Origin: Phlebotomus papatasi
Lineage: Eukaryota; Arthropoda; Insecta; Diptera; Psychodidae
Direction of reading: 5' to 3'
DNA: 64,000 nucleotides
NCBI RefSeq assembly: GCF_024763615.1
Contig: NC_077223.1
Location: forward strand, 36,890,627 to 36,954,626
Position numbers and translations under genes: made by a program. Within the stretch, counting starts at the first letter, position 1. Each line of letters starts with the position of its first letter. The notes under the pieces were generated by a model. That model worked only from the letters and a program-made list of their open reading frames with translations, did no database searches and was not told where the DNA came from. Shown here piece after piece: positions 48,620 to 59,197 of the stretch.

Positions 48620-48796
48620 TTACTTCCCTGTTTGCATGAGAAAAGGTCCTTTTCTTTCTGTCTGGTAAATTATTTGTCCATCCTAAAATTAATTGTTAAC
48701 AAAACAACCTCCAAAAAGGAGGAAGCGGCGTCCACAAACGGCGGACACGCAAACGGTGGGACCACAAATTCAACAAACGGCGCCAACGGTGGCACA
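48620..48796 (+). other. 5' leader part of YPEL exon 2, open in the coding frame
   Basis: A strong acceptor ends at 48619 (long pyrimidine run then ACCTTTTTAG). From there to the ATG at 48797 there is no stop in the YPEL frame; the nearest in-frame stop is the TAG made by the acceptor itself. The stretch would encode a basic/hydrophobic piece followed by a low-complexity Asn/Gly/Thr segment (NGGHANGGTTNSTNGANGGT) running straight into MVKTF. There is no ATG in this frame. I treat it as leader, but an N-terminal extension from an upstream exon or a non-AUG start is possible. Confidence 0.6.
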
Positions 48797-51700
48797 ATGG
48801 TGAAGACGTTCCAAGCATATCTACCACCGACAAACAGAACTTACTCCTGCGTCCACTGCCGGGCCCATTTAGCTAGTCACGATGAGCTGATATCTAAGGT
48901 GAGAATTTACCTCTCTCTCTTAATACAACTTGCATTGCCTTCAATATTGAGTTCAAGCACCGCAATGAGTCTCAATTTCTCTCTTTTCAGTCGTTCCAAG
49001 GGAGTCAAGGACGAGCCTATTTATTCAATTCCGTGTAAGTTTCATGAATTATTACTCTGTCTTTTTTTTTCATAAACATACATGGGAGACTTACAAAATG
49101 CTAAAGAACACGATTTTGATCTTGAATTTAATCTTGTTTGTTAAACATTGTTGGGTTCTTAGTCGATTCTTGTAAGATTTCATTTCTTTGTTCATGTGCC
49201 AATGAAGTCTATCAGGGACTAAAAAGTATCTGACAGTGAACTTTTCTATCGTTAAAATACGCAGTTGATTTGAATTTCCGATATACTTTTATCAGGTAAA
49301 TCTCTAATTACGCGGAGAAAGTCATTATTTCAGATCCATTTCTACCTAGATAACCTTATGATAGCTGAGATTCTTTTTAAATAGTTTCGGAGTGTTTGCA
49401 AAATCGATTGCAAGTTGAACTTTGAGGGTATTAAATCGTGACGAAACCAATTAAATTCACTATCGAATTTGCATGCATCCCTAGTTTCAAGGATTAATAA
49501 GTTACATGAAAAGGATCAAAGCTATCATAGGCCTATTCGTGCTTTATCTCCAATTTGGCTCTTTCAATTAGTTTAATTGCAGGACAACTTCGTGTGCCTT
49601 ACAATATTAATAAAGTTAGTTAATTTCGATGAGAAGAATGATCTCGAGTCTTTCTAATTACAGTTGTTTTGTCAATGCGTCTTTGGTGGTTTAAGATTTT
49701 AATTAAATTTTAACAATAATATTTAATTAGGTACCACTTAGAAGTTCAAACAGTAAAACCACAATTCGAACTATTAGAAACAAAAAAATAGTAAAACATT
49801 ATTTTTTATTAGGAGTTTCGTAAGTAGCAGTGCCATGACCAATCTTAATGATTTATTCTGCAAGACTATTGATTTAATTACTTATTATGTCGTTGATTTA
49901 AATGTATTTTGAACATTATTAAAGCATTATTGAAAGATCGGTTTTAAGATGTAAAGATGAGACCTGTTTTCTTTTCGAATTTTGGAATGTCACAAGTGTC
50001 AGTAGAGACAATTTTTATTTTCTGTCTATAAGAAAATTTTAGCAACATAATACATAATTATTTATACCTCATTAAAATCTCTAAAAGATACAGTAATCTG
50101 TCGTATTGTAGTATTTTGTCTAAATAACTCAACGCAGTAATAATCTTTGAGTATATTTTCGAAAAGACAAAGCTAAAACAAGCTTATTCGAAAATAAATC
50201 GTCAAGCGCAATTTGAATTTCAAATATTTGCCGTATGATTACTGAAAGTAATTTCTGTTTGAACTTACTATATTTTCGATTTAACAGAATATTTAGGTTT
50301 TTACTAAATATAAATATGCATTTTAGAATATTACGATATTTTCTTTTTCCTTCTAGAAGTTATTATTACTAGTTAAATTAAAAATTGAAAACAACACCCT
50401 TTTAATATTTTAATTGGCTTAAAATTTCGAACATCAGACGGTTTTTTACATAAATTCTTTTCGATATATCTTGTTTTCTGTAATATTCCTAAATATTTTC
50501 AAAACAGAAAAAAGTTTAGAAGGCCCTGTGGGCTATTAGTTTCAGTAAAAACGAATAAATACCGAATGTTCAGTTCTCCTGAGAGACAAGAAAAATTCCT
50601 GCCTTTATTTTATATCAGTATGGATTGGTATAGATCAATTTCAGAGGACTTGAGTTCTTTTATCGTTTCTACCCAAAATTTCAAAATCAAAAATCACGAA
50701 ACAGAAAAGCCCGAACACCAAAATCCCGAAAAACCAAAATTTCGAAAAGAAAATCCCGAATGGGTCTAAATTCCGAATGGATAAAATCCGGAAACGTCAA
50801 AATCTCGAAAGCCAAAATTTCGAACGAAAAAATCTCGTAAAAACCAAAGTTCTGAAAGCCAAAATTTCAAAAGTTATGATCTCGAATGGTTAAAATATTG
50901 AAAGGATCAATTTATACGGAGCAAAAAAATTGTGGAATTATTTCCTGGAATACAGAAAATTTCCCTTTGCCTTCAGCAAGCGCGGGTGTAATCGCCTGAG
51001 ATCCCATGGCATTTTTAAAAATTCGGGATTCTGGTTTTCGGCATTTTGATCCATTTGAGATTTTAGGTATTTGGGATTTCGACCTATTTGAGATTTTGGA
51101 TTTTTGGATATTCACGTTCGAGATTTTTCTATTTACTCTAGTAAAAATGAAAGGTTCACTGTGGCCTTTGGAGTTGGGGATAATATTTGATCTGTTTAAG
51201 AATCACTTTTCCTTCAAAATGAACTTTTCGGCGCTCAAAATCTACCCTAAAACTTTTCAGGGTTTAAAATCACCCATGAGAAGTTCCAAATGATTTTACA
51301 TATCAACTTTTTTTTGGTGTTCAGAACAAGATTCTGAATCAAATCGGAAAGATTTAATATTTTTTTCTTAACAAAATTTATTATTTAATTTGGGATTAAA
51401 AATCAGCTCTGAAATATTCAAAATGAAACCTTTTTCATCAAAATAAACCTTTTGATATTCAAAATTAACCCTTAAAGCTTTAAATAAACCTTTTGTTCGT
51501 AAAACTCAATCTTTTTATGTTCAAATTTCATCCCGAATGATTTAAAATTATCCTCTTTTCTTCACAATAAACCTTTCGTGGTTCAAAATCAACCCTGAAG
51601 GGATCACAATAAATCTTTTTTTTTTCAAAAAATGAATTTTTAGGCTTCAGAATCAACCATGGAAGGTTTTAAATGAAGAAACTTATTGGTTTTTATAGTT

Positions 51701-53484
51701 GAAAATCACACACTGAAAGGTTTAATTTTTTTTTAAAGGAACTGTTAGAGGTTAAAAGTCAGGTCTAAAATTTTTAAAATGAACTTATATGTCTTCAAAA
51801 TGAACCTTTTGAGGGTCGAAATTAACTAAATTAACCCTGAAAAGTTCCAAATAAACAATTTTTCTTCAAAATCAACGTTTTTAAGTTTAAAAACAACCCT
51901 TAAAAATTTTAAATGAACCCAACTTTTTAAAATTAATCGTGAAAGACTTAATTGCATGAAATTTGTCGAGTAGGGAATCTCTAGGGAATCAATTGTCGCC
52001 TCCGTATGTACATAAACACAAAAATTCTTGGGATTACGTACATGGTAAAAAATTTCGTCAAATATTTGTTTCAAAAATTAGCTCGTCCACGGACACCATA
52101 ATTTTTGGCATAATCTTGTTCATTTTACGAGACTCAAAAAGATGCCCAATATTAGTAACGAATTTGTTCCAAAATGTAGCTCGTCCACGGACACCGAAAA
52201 TTTTTGGAACAAATTTGTACCTTTTAGGAGGAACAAAAAGATACCCAATATTAGTAACGAATTTGTTCCAATAAATAGCTCGTCTAGTATATAAAATCGT
52301 ATCCCTCATCCTCTCACACTCAGTCACTCGTCACCAACGAAGCTAGGAGGACGCCAAATCTATCGCAATTTTCGTGCTATATGGTTCCACTTTTTTAATT
52401 CGAGATTCCCTTCCCCTCCTGCTGCCAGCACTCGCATATGATTTCATCATGCACGCGTCTGTATAAAACACTTTTAAGTTGATTTTTATTTGATGTTCCT
52501 TATGAACTTTCGCCACCGAAATCCATCTCGACTGAAGTATAGGCCTTAACTGTAAGACGAAAGCACTTACACGAAATTGTTTCCGACAATGGGAACAAAA
52601 AGATTCCCCATATGAGTAACAATTTCGTTCCAAAAATTGCTCGTCCACGGACACCGAAAATTTTTGGAACATATATGTTACAGATGTAGGAATAATGTTG
52701 TTATAAAGAAAATGTACCAATTTGTTCCTGAAAGTGGGGACAAAACCGCCGAGTGCAACAAATTCTGTTCCAAATTTCAGGAACAAATTTGTATAAAACG
52801 AAATCAACTCAAATTTGTAGACATTCCACTGTATCAAAACGGTTCCAAAAGAAAACTCTAACAAAATTATAATTGCATTACATAATAAAACTGTAAAGAA
52901 GACTTTTTGGAAGAAAAAAATCTTTTCCAAAAAAACTTGTTCCAATATATTGGTCAGTGTCCAAAAGTTTTTACCGTGACCAAACGAACAGAGGTCTGTT
53001 CAAAAACGCTCACAATTAATGTCTTTTCTTCACAACAAAACTTTTGGGGTTTAAAATAAGCCCTGAAAGGTTCAAAATTAATCCTCCAAGGAAATTAAAT
53101 AAATGTGCAGACTAGAATATTCCGCCAAGCTTGTACTGTTTGCTATCCCCTTTTAAATGCAACAAGTTGAAGCAGTAAAAACTTAACAGACAGTTTCAAG
53201 ATTGTTTTATTTTCTCGACAGAGTTAATGTGGCGTGTGGTCAAGCAGAGGAGAGAGTATTACTAACAGGACTCCATGCAGTTGCAGATATTTACTGTGAA
53301 TGCTGTAAAACGCCTCTTGGCTGGAAATATGTAAGGGAAAAGTAAAGAAAAAAGTAAGATTTTGCAATATAAATGCAAATTTGTCTTTCTGCAGGAGCAT
53401 GCCTTTGAGTCGAGTCAGAAGTACAAGGAGGGCAAATATATTATCGAATTGGCACATATGATTAAGGAAAATGGCTGGGATTGA
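48797..53484 (+). CDS. Ypel: Yippee-like zinc-binding protein (YPEL1-4 class), four coding exons
   Basis: Coding exons are 48797-48898, 48991-49034, 53222-53330 and 53395-53484; all three introns have GT-AG ends and consistent phases (0, 2, 0). The joined product is 114 residues, against about 119-127 for vertebrate YPEL1-4. It fits the full Yippee signature: C18-X2-C21, G41, L45, N51, G65, C74-X2-C77, G82-W83-X-Y85, K96 and E103, all at the family spacing, with exactly 52 residues between the two CX2C pairs that bind zinc. It starts MVKTFQAYLPP and ends IKENGWD. The family is nuclear/centrosomal and linked to cell division and, for some members, GID/CTLH ligase-type complexes; its molecular activity is unsettled. 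The sequence is of the YPEL1-4 type (fly CG15309-like), not the YPEL5 type to which Drosophila yippee itself belongs. I chose this ATG because it is the first in frame and matches the usual start. Intron 3 (49035-53221, about 4.2 kb) is filled with repeats. Confidence 0.97.
49035..50675 (+). other. YPEL intron 3, first part
   Basis: Starts with a consensus GTAAGT donor. AT-rich, with no recognised repeat or exon. Confidence 0.5.
50676..51130. mobile_element. Foldback element, copy 2 (in YPEL intron 3)
   Basis: The left arm (50676-50905) holds diverged units of CAAAATCCCGAAA type, and the right arm (51021-51130) the inverse type ATTCGGGATTCTGG. The core (50936-51000) contains CCCTTTGCCTTCAGCAAGCG, matching copy 1 at 27048-27075 over about 60 bp. 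It is more diverged than copy 1. Confidence 0.7.
51190..51960. repeat. Degenerate minisatellite of CAAAATnAACCTTTT units
   Basis: Twenty or so imperfect copies of a unit about 35-45 bp long, built of CTTCAAAATGAACCTTTT and AATCAACCCTGAAAGGTTT. More units occur at 53020-53105, close to the exon at 53222. Confidence 0.7.
52071..52700. repeat. 98-bp tandem repeat
   Basis: AGCTCGTCCACGGACACC recurs at 52080, 52178 and (truncated, AGCTCGTCTAG) 52277, and again at about 52638 after a unique insert of about 280 bp. Each unit also holds TTTTTGGAACAAATTTGT and AATATTAGTAACGAATTTG. Confidence 0.85.
52343..52945 (-). other. 200-codon open frame antisense in YPEL intron 3
   Basis: This is the longest open frame in the window, starting MEQVFLEKIFFFQKVFF with a hydrophobic first 35 residues. 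Half of it overlaps the 98-bp repeat family, and the related frame at 52058-52327 repeats the same peptide motifs (SVSVDE, FVTNIG). No splice or promoter signal supports it. I regard it as probably non-coding. Confidence 0.2.
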
Positions 53485-54750
53485 TCGATGAGCGCCTGCC
53501 ACATGGCTGAATCCCATCATCCCACGCAAATTTGTCCCATGCAGTGAAGTGAAAGTTTTAAGAAAAGCGCGTGTTTTTTGCGTAGAGGAACAAGAAAAAA
53601 AGAGAGAAAAGAATGCGAGAAAGTTGATGAGAAAAATCCCTTTTGACGATGCAGAGGAGAAAGAGAGTTGAGAGAGTGTGAAAAAGGGACTCTTTTCTTT
53701 TTTTTGTAAAATGGGGATTGTTTCTTCAAAGCTTTTTCTTTTTTCACGTCAAACAAATTTTCTGGAGACAACAAACAATCTTCCATCCCCATTGCAACAC
53801 ATCACATCTTCTGTAATATGAGAATGTGTTCAATGGATATTGATGGAAATGTTCACAATAGATGCCAATAGGTCCCCCCCTTACCCCTGAACGTCTCCTC
53901 CAAAATTCTTTACACTGAAATTGTATGTTGAGTAAAGAATGGAGACTGTGAATCCTTTGGGATCTATTTTATGGTGATTTAATGGAAAAATATGGGGACC
54001 TCATACAAGAGATAAACAATTTTCTCTTATTTTATTCATACAGATTTTTTTCAAAATTAAATTTGACTTTGCAAACTTGCAAATTGGACATTTTGACTTC
54101 TTTGACAATATATACAACTATTTTTAAAATGAATTTTTAGTCAGTTTGTTAATTTATTTTGATTTTTTAAATTTCAAAAAAAAATTTAGCGTTTCTCCAA
54201 CAATCCAAGAAATGAGAATGGTAAATTTGGCAAGAATGGTAAATGATGAGATGATGAAATTAAATCATAAAACTTTGCATTATAGACTGATAAATAAATG
54301 AAATTTCTGGAAATGGCGAAATTTTTCCGGAAATTGCATCGTTTTAGTTTAAATTTTTGCACTTGTTGTTTTTTTTCTTCTAATTACTATTTCCTTATAG
54401 AATTGGCAAATTAATGGGGGATATTAGAAATGAAAAAGAAAAGCCAGTAGAGAGAAAAAAAGAAAAATTATTGCGAATTTAAAATTTAAGGCTCACGGTG
54501 CTTATTTCGGCAACAGAAATTCTTGCATCGGTTTTCTATTCACTTTGACAACAAATTTCTACCGTTCAAATACGTTTCATTTATTTTTTTAACAAAATGC
54601 TCAGAGGACTTTTACAACTTTTACCCTAAGTTATTCCTTGAATTAAATATAAAGGGGAAAAAAGGGAAAGCAGAGAGAATAGAATGGCTGGTGGCAAGTT
54701 TTCTTGTACCGCAATATCGCTGTCATTCACCTTTTTTTCCTAAATAAACT
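53485..54750 (+). other. Probable 3' UTR of YPEL
   Basis: The sequence after the YPEL stop is AT-rich, contains long T and A/G tracts (53560-53720) and no splice or coding signal I trust. Possible AATAAA signals occur at 54293-54298 and 54743-54748; many more AT-rich variants follow, for example near 55107-55140. Which one is used cannot be told from sequence. Open frames on the - strand here (around 53224-53529 and 53517-53792) overlap the last exons and UTR and look like shadows. Confidence 0.4.
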
Positions 54751-55611
54751 ATTAGCTGATATTTTTTCTTACATAATTGCTGGAATGTTAAATTATTCTT
54801 AACACGTGAAGGAGAGAATAATATAAGAAAAAAATACGTGAAATAACATAGAAAAAAATATTAATATTGAAATTAATTTTCGAGAGAAAAAAAAGCTGAA
54901 AAACAACCAAGATTCAACAACGATTTTTGTTGTCATGAATATTCATGAAATTTTTCTTTATCTTATCAAAAATATCAATCATTCTTGGAGAAGATGAAGA
55001 GAATACCAAGAACAACAAATACAAATATTTTCTATTATAAATGGAAAAAAAAGAAACTAAATATGAAAACTGCCAAACAAAAATGTCGCTCTTAAAGAAA
55101 AGATAAAATAAAATAAAACCTTAAATTAAAAAGGAAAATAAAACAAATAATAGTTAAATACAATATGCAAATAAACAGCAAAAACCACTACCAACACTGT
55201 TAAATGGGGGAAAAAAATAAAAAATAAGCATGAAATAGACTAGTGAAATATTATCTCGTAATAAGAAATCTTTAAGGACATGAAAATGGAACTCTTAAAT
55301 GTTAGAATCAGTTGTGGGATTTTCTAATTGCACCAGCATTTAGCAGATTCTGACAATTTCAGAAGCACAATCAATGTTCTTTAGCTACGTGAAAGAAGTT
55401 CATCAAGCTAGAAAAAACATTTTGTTACAAAATTTGATTGGGATTTTAACCTCAAAATAAATACAATCTATAAAAATCTTATTGCTTCATAAAAAATTAA
55501 AAGTTATGTTGAAAACATTGACTTCAAGACAACCTAACAGCTGTATAACCCATTGAAATTTTATTGCTAGTCCAATAAAAGTTAATTCGATTTGACTTTG
55601 CAGCAAACATA

Positions 55612-57968
55612 AGGTTATGTTGCAAAATTTTTCCATGAGTTGATCTTAAAATGACATAACCTATAAAAGTTTTATTGTAGGTTTCAATTAAATTTTAATT
55701 TGGAATACTTTGATATATTGGACTTTATTTTCTTATTTGACTAAGAACTTGGTTTAGAAATTCCAGGATGTGCTACACATAACCTCAAAAGTAGGAAAAG
55801 TATGGAACAGCAAGTTTTTATTTTAGATTTTGGGTCCGGACACAAAAGTTTGAACTGTAACTTAGTTTGAAACATCAGATTTTTTTTTATAAATTCGCAA
55901 AGAAAGTTAAAATGGAAGTTTTATTATCTTAATTCTAACCTCTCTGGTTCGAGTTAGGTTATGCTGCAAAATCAAAAATAAGCTCTGAATAAAAAAGAGA
56001 TACAACTGGATAGACACATTAATACTCCAGTGATCTAAAGATTTTGTTGCAAATGTAACTACCTAAAACATAACCTAAAAGCCTCATAACCTAGTGGTCA
56101 TTTCATAAGGAATGCTCCACAAGGAAGTTAGGTTACAAAAGATATTTTAATGTCATTTTTAACAAATGGGGCCCATTCTCTAAATTACCTGACAGATTGA
56201 AAGACTTCAAGGTTACAATTTGATATCTTTCAGATTAGAAACAAGACTTTTAAAATGTCTGTCCACCGAATAAAATTAAAATCCAACTACTTCTCTTGAC
56301 AATGGACAGCTTTGTGAGAATAATCTTTCCATCTTTGGAGAATTTTGAAGTTTTTTTCTATTTGAAGTTGAAATACCTTTTTTAAGGTTATGTTCAGTAT
56401 AACCTCACATTACAGATTTATGTTTTTACTAACTTAAAATAATTGTGCAAAATATACACAATGGGCACTCAATGGGTCAAGTGGTAGAGCACTCGGTCTA
56501 TGATGCAAGTGTCCCGGGTTCGAATCCCCTTTAGGTCACCAGGAATTTTTCTGGCGTTAAAGGTGTTCGGATTGCATCCAGAGAGATTCACTGGCATGAG
56601 ACTGACAAGACAACCTCATCCCGTACAATAAAAAAATAATGCATGTCTAGAAATCCCCTTGCGGGAAGGCCTAGTTCCTTCATTGAATGTTGTGCCAGTA
56701 CAGTAGATTCTTTCTCAATCGGGCATACGGGGCAAAATGTCATCCGAATTAACGAGAGATTTGGGCACCAAAATCATTGTAAATTCCACAAAAAGTCCTC
56801 AAATATAAAGAATCACGATAAAACAAGATAATCAAAATAAAATAAATGATTTTTTGAGAGAAAATTCTGTTGTTCATAAGTCATTCAAATACGTAATTTC
56901 TGGATAACGGTATATTTTACGACTCTATGATATTCAGGGGACTATTTTTGTAAAGGATTCAAGTCGTCCCACGCATCCTTTTCATGGATTTGGAGGATAT
57001 TTAGGGGTTTATGAAACAAATCTAAAAAAATGAAAAGATAGGGATATGCGAGGTTCCAGGAAAATTGTCCTTAAATCCTCCTCTACACATCCTTGAGTTA
57101 TCATTTGATACCAAAATCCTAGGATGTACCGTTATTGATCATAAACAAGTTTTTTTCAAATTTTTCGAAAAATTTCTTAAAGATCTTTTTCTTAAGATAT
57201 CTCAGAAACTTGAGGTGATGGACAATAAGTTTCTTCGGGAGAAATGTTCAGGACATACCAAGGAACAAGAAACTACTCATTATTTTCCATCCCATTTGTG
57301 GCTGTTGCACAGTGTTATCTACAACACATTTTGAAACATAAAACATAGGGCCCGGTCCTCTAATTTAGTACTGAAAATCTTCTAAAGTTTGAGGTTATAT
57401 ATGCTACCTCGAATGTGTGCATTTAGAAAACAAAGAGGCAAGATCATAGCAGAAAACTTTCAAGTTCAACATAACACGTATTATTCTCTTTAAAAACAAA
57501 ATATTACAGTCCATTCTGCCTCAGAATTTAGTAAACACTTCAAAAATACTTTTAATTTAAAACGATAAATTAGGTTTTTGAGGTTAGATTCGCTTAATAC
57601 AGAACTTCTTGATCGTTTGTTTTGTTCAATCAACAAAAAAAACATGTGTAACAGACAAAAAGATTCTGCAACTACAAACTTTGAGTTTTGAGGCTAGGCT
57701 TAGCATAACCTAAAAGTTTTTCAATTAACCTATTGGTCAAAAGAGAATAAATTCCATAACTATATAACTCTGAGATGGTGTCTTATATATGCAAACGAGA
57801 ACTTTGCAAATGTTCCAAAACTGAAAAAGATGTTTTCAAGCTACTGTTTTTGAGGTTATGTACCAATAATAAATAATTAAGAATACCTCCTATAAATTAT
57901 GAAGGATTAAAATTATTTCAATATAATCAAAATGTTTCCCAAGTTGTCGCTTTATATTAACATAACCT
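55612..57968. repeat. Cluster of CATAACCT / AGGTTATG octamers
   Basis: Exact octamers start at 55612, 55655, 55778, 55956, 56069, 56085, 56385, 57704, 57853 and 57961, on both strands, with several one-base variants between. They are rare elsewhere in the window. They may be what is left of a diverged repeat, or a cluster of protein-binding sites. Confidence 0.55.
56460..56700 (+). mobile_element. tRNA-derived SINE
   Basis: The head resembles a tRNA: an A-box-like GGGTCAAGTGGTAGAGC at 56474-56490 and a perfect B box GGTTCGAATCC at 56518-56528, the standard internal RNA polymerase III promoter. A 160-bp body unrelated to tRNA follows, ending in GGGAAGGCCTAGTTCC and TTGTGCC. It inserted into the octamer-rich stretch. 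The anticodon arm does not fold well, so it is not a functional tRNA gene. Confidence 0.75.
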
Positions 57969-59155
57969 CAATTTAGTTTTCGCTGTTGCAATTAGGAAAT
58001 CTCACACCATGAAGAATATATCACTTCTCTTGATTATATAGAGGAAATGCTGAATATTGTAGTGTTCTCGACAGGCTATGCGTATAAATTATAAGAGAGT
58101 GAAAGGAATTCTTTCTATTTTCATTGAGCCTAGGTTTTTGGTGAGAAATAAGAAGTAGAAAAGAAAAACAAACTGGAAGGTTTTTTTCTGACAATTTAAA
58201 TTTTTGTTTGTGAGATAAACGAAACATAATTTTTGTGATAATGAATGTTAAAAAAAAAGAATAAAAAAGCGGTAACTGATACGGTGTTAGATGTTGGAAA
58301 TGTAAGCTGACGATGGTAATTAGATTACGTGAATTTCAATGAACAAGAAATCAATGCAATTTTTTTATTTACATTTTTTTATAGTTTGATATGAAAATTA
58401 AGTTTTGGATGTATTGCAAGAGTTAATTTTTGCCGAATGGATTTTGTATTCCGATTTGCAATTTTTTTTTGTAAATTTTGCTTTCGGTAAGAAGGAGAGG
58501 AAAGAAATTTTATCGAAATTTAATTACTTTTATTGCGATAAACCTTTGCTATTCGTATTTTTTCAATGGAAAAAGAGAAAGAATTAAAATATTTTCATAT
58601 TAGACACATTAAGCATAAGAGAACTTATTAACAATAATCAATATGATTAGAATAAAGAAAATATAATGAAATAAATTATATTAATATTAAATGTATAACT
58701 GTGCAATTGTGATATGAGAAACTTCTATAAAAACATAACTCTAAAAAAAAATGTATGGAAAAATATGAATCTAAAGTAGTGACAGAGAAAATTATAGAGA
58801 GAGAATATGTGGAAGAAATAATGCTATGAAGAAAAGGAAGATTTGAAAATTTCTTTTTGAATGGTGAGACCAAACCTATTGAGGAAACGTGTGATATACA
58901 TAAAATTAAACTTGTAAAAGAAAAAAAAATTTAAAAAAAATACTTGAAAATCTGAAAATATTTGTGGAACTTTATTATTAACATTTTTTAGTAGAATTAA
59001 TTGATGTTTGTTTTAATTTTTTGAAACACACACAATCTGCTATTTTTATGATAAATTAGAATTATAATGAATTTTTCTATTAAATAATTACTGAGCTGAA
59101 ATTACCTTTTTTTATTTTATTGGTTTTCTGTTTTCTTTCTTTTTATTTCTTGTAG
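57969..59155. other. AT-rich flank, nothing recognised
   Basis: Long A and T runs; no exon or shared repeat. Confidence 0.4.
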
Positions 59156-59197
59156 ACATCATCATCTAATTTGAGTTTTGTTTTTACTTTCCAGAAC
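59156..59197 (+). other. Possible 42-nt exon
   Basis: A very strong pyrimidine tract and TTGTAG precede it and a GTGAGTAT donor follows. It is open in one frame through its whole length (TSSSNLSFVFTFQN). A second acceptor (TTTCCAG) lies at 59188-59194. It is alone in AT-rich DNA, so it could be a chance pair of sites. Confidence 0.18.

Noticed and set aside
53224..53792. Two - strand frames over the last YPEL exons and 3' UTR
   Set aside because: Antisense shadows of the real exons and of the A/G-rich UTR.
56460..56535. Functional tRNA gene
   Set aside because: The A and B boxes are good but the anticodon arm does not fold properly and a non-tRNA body follows, so it is a SINE head.
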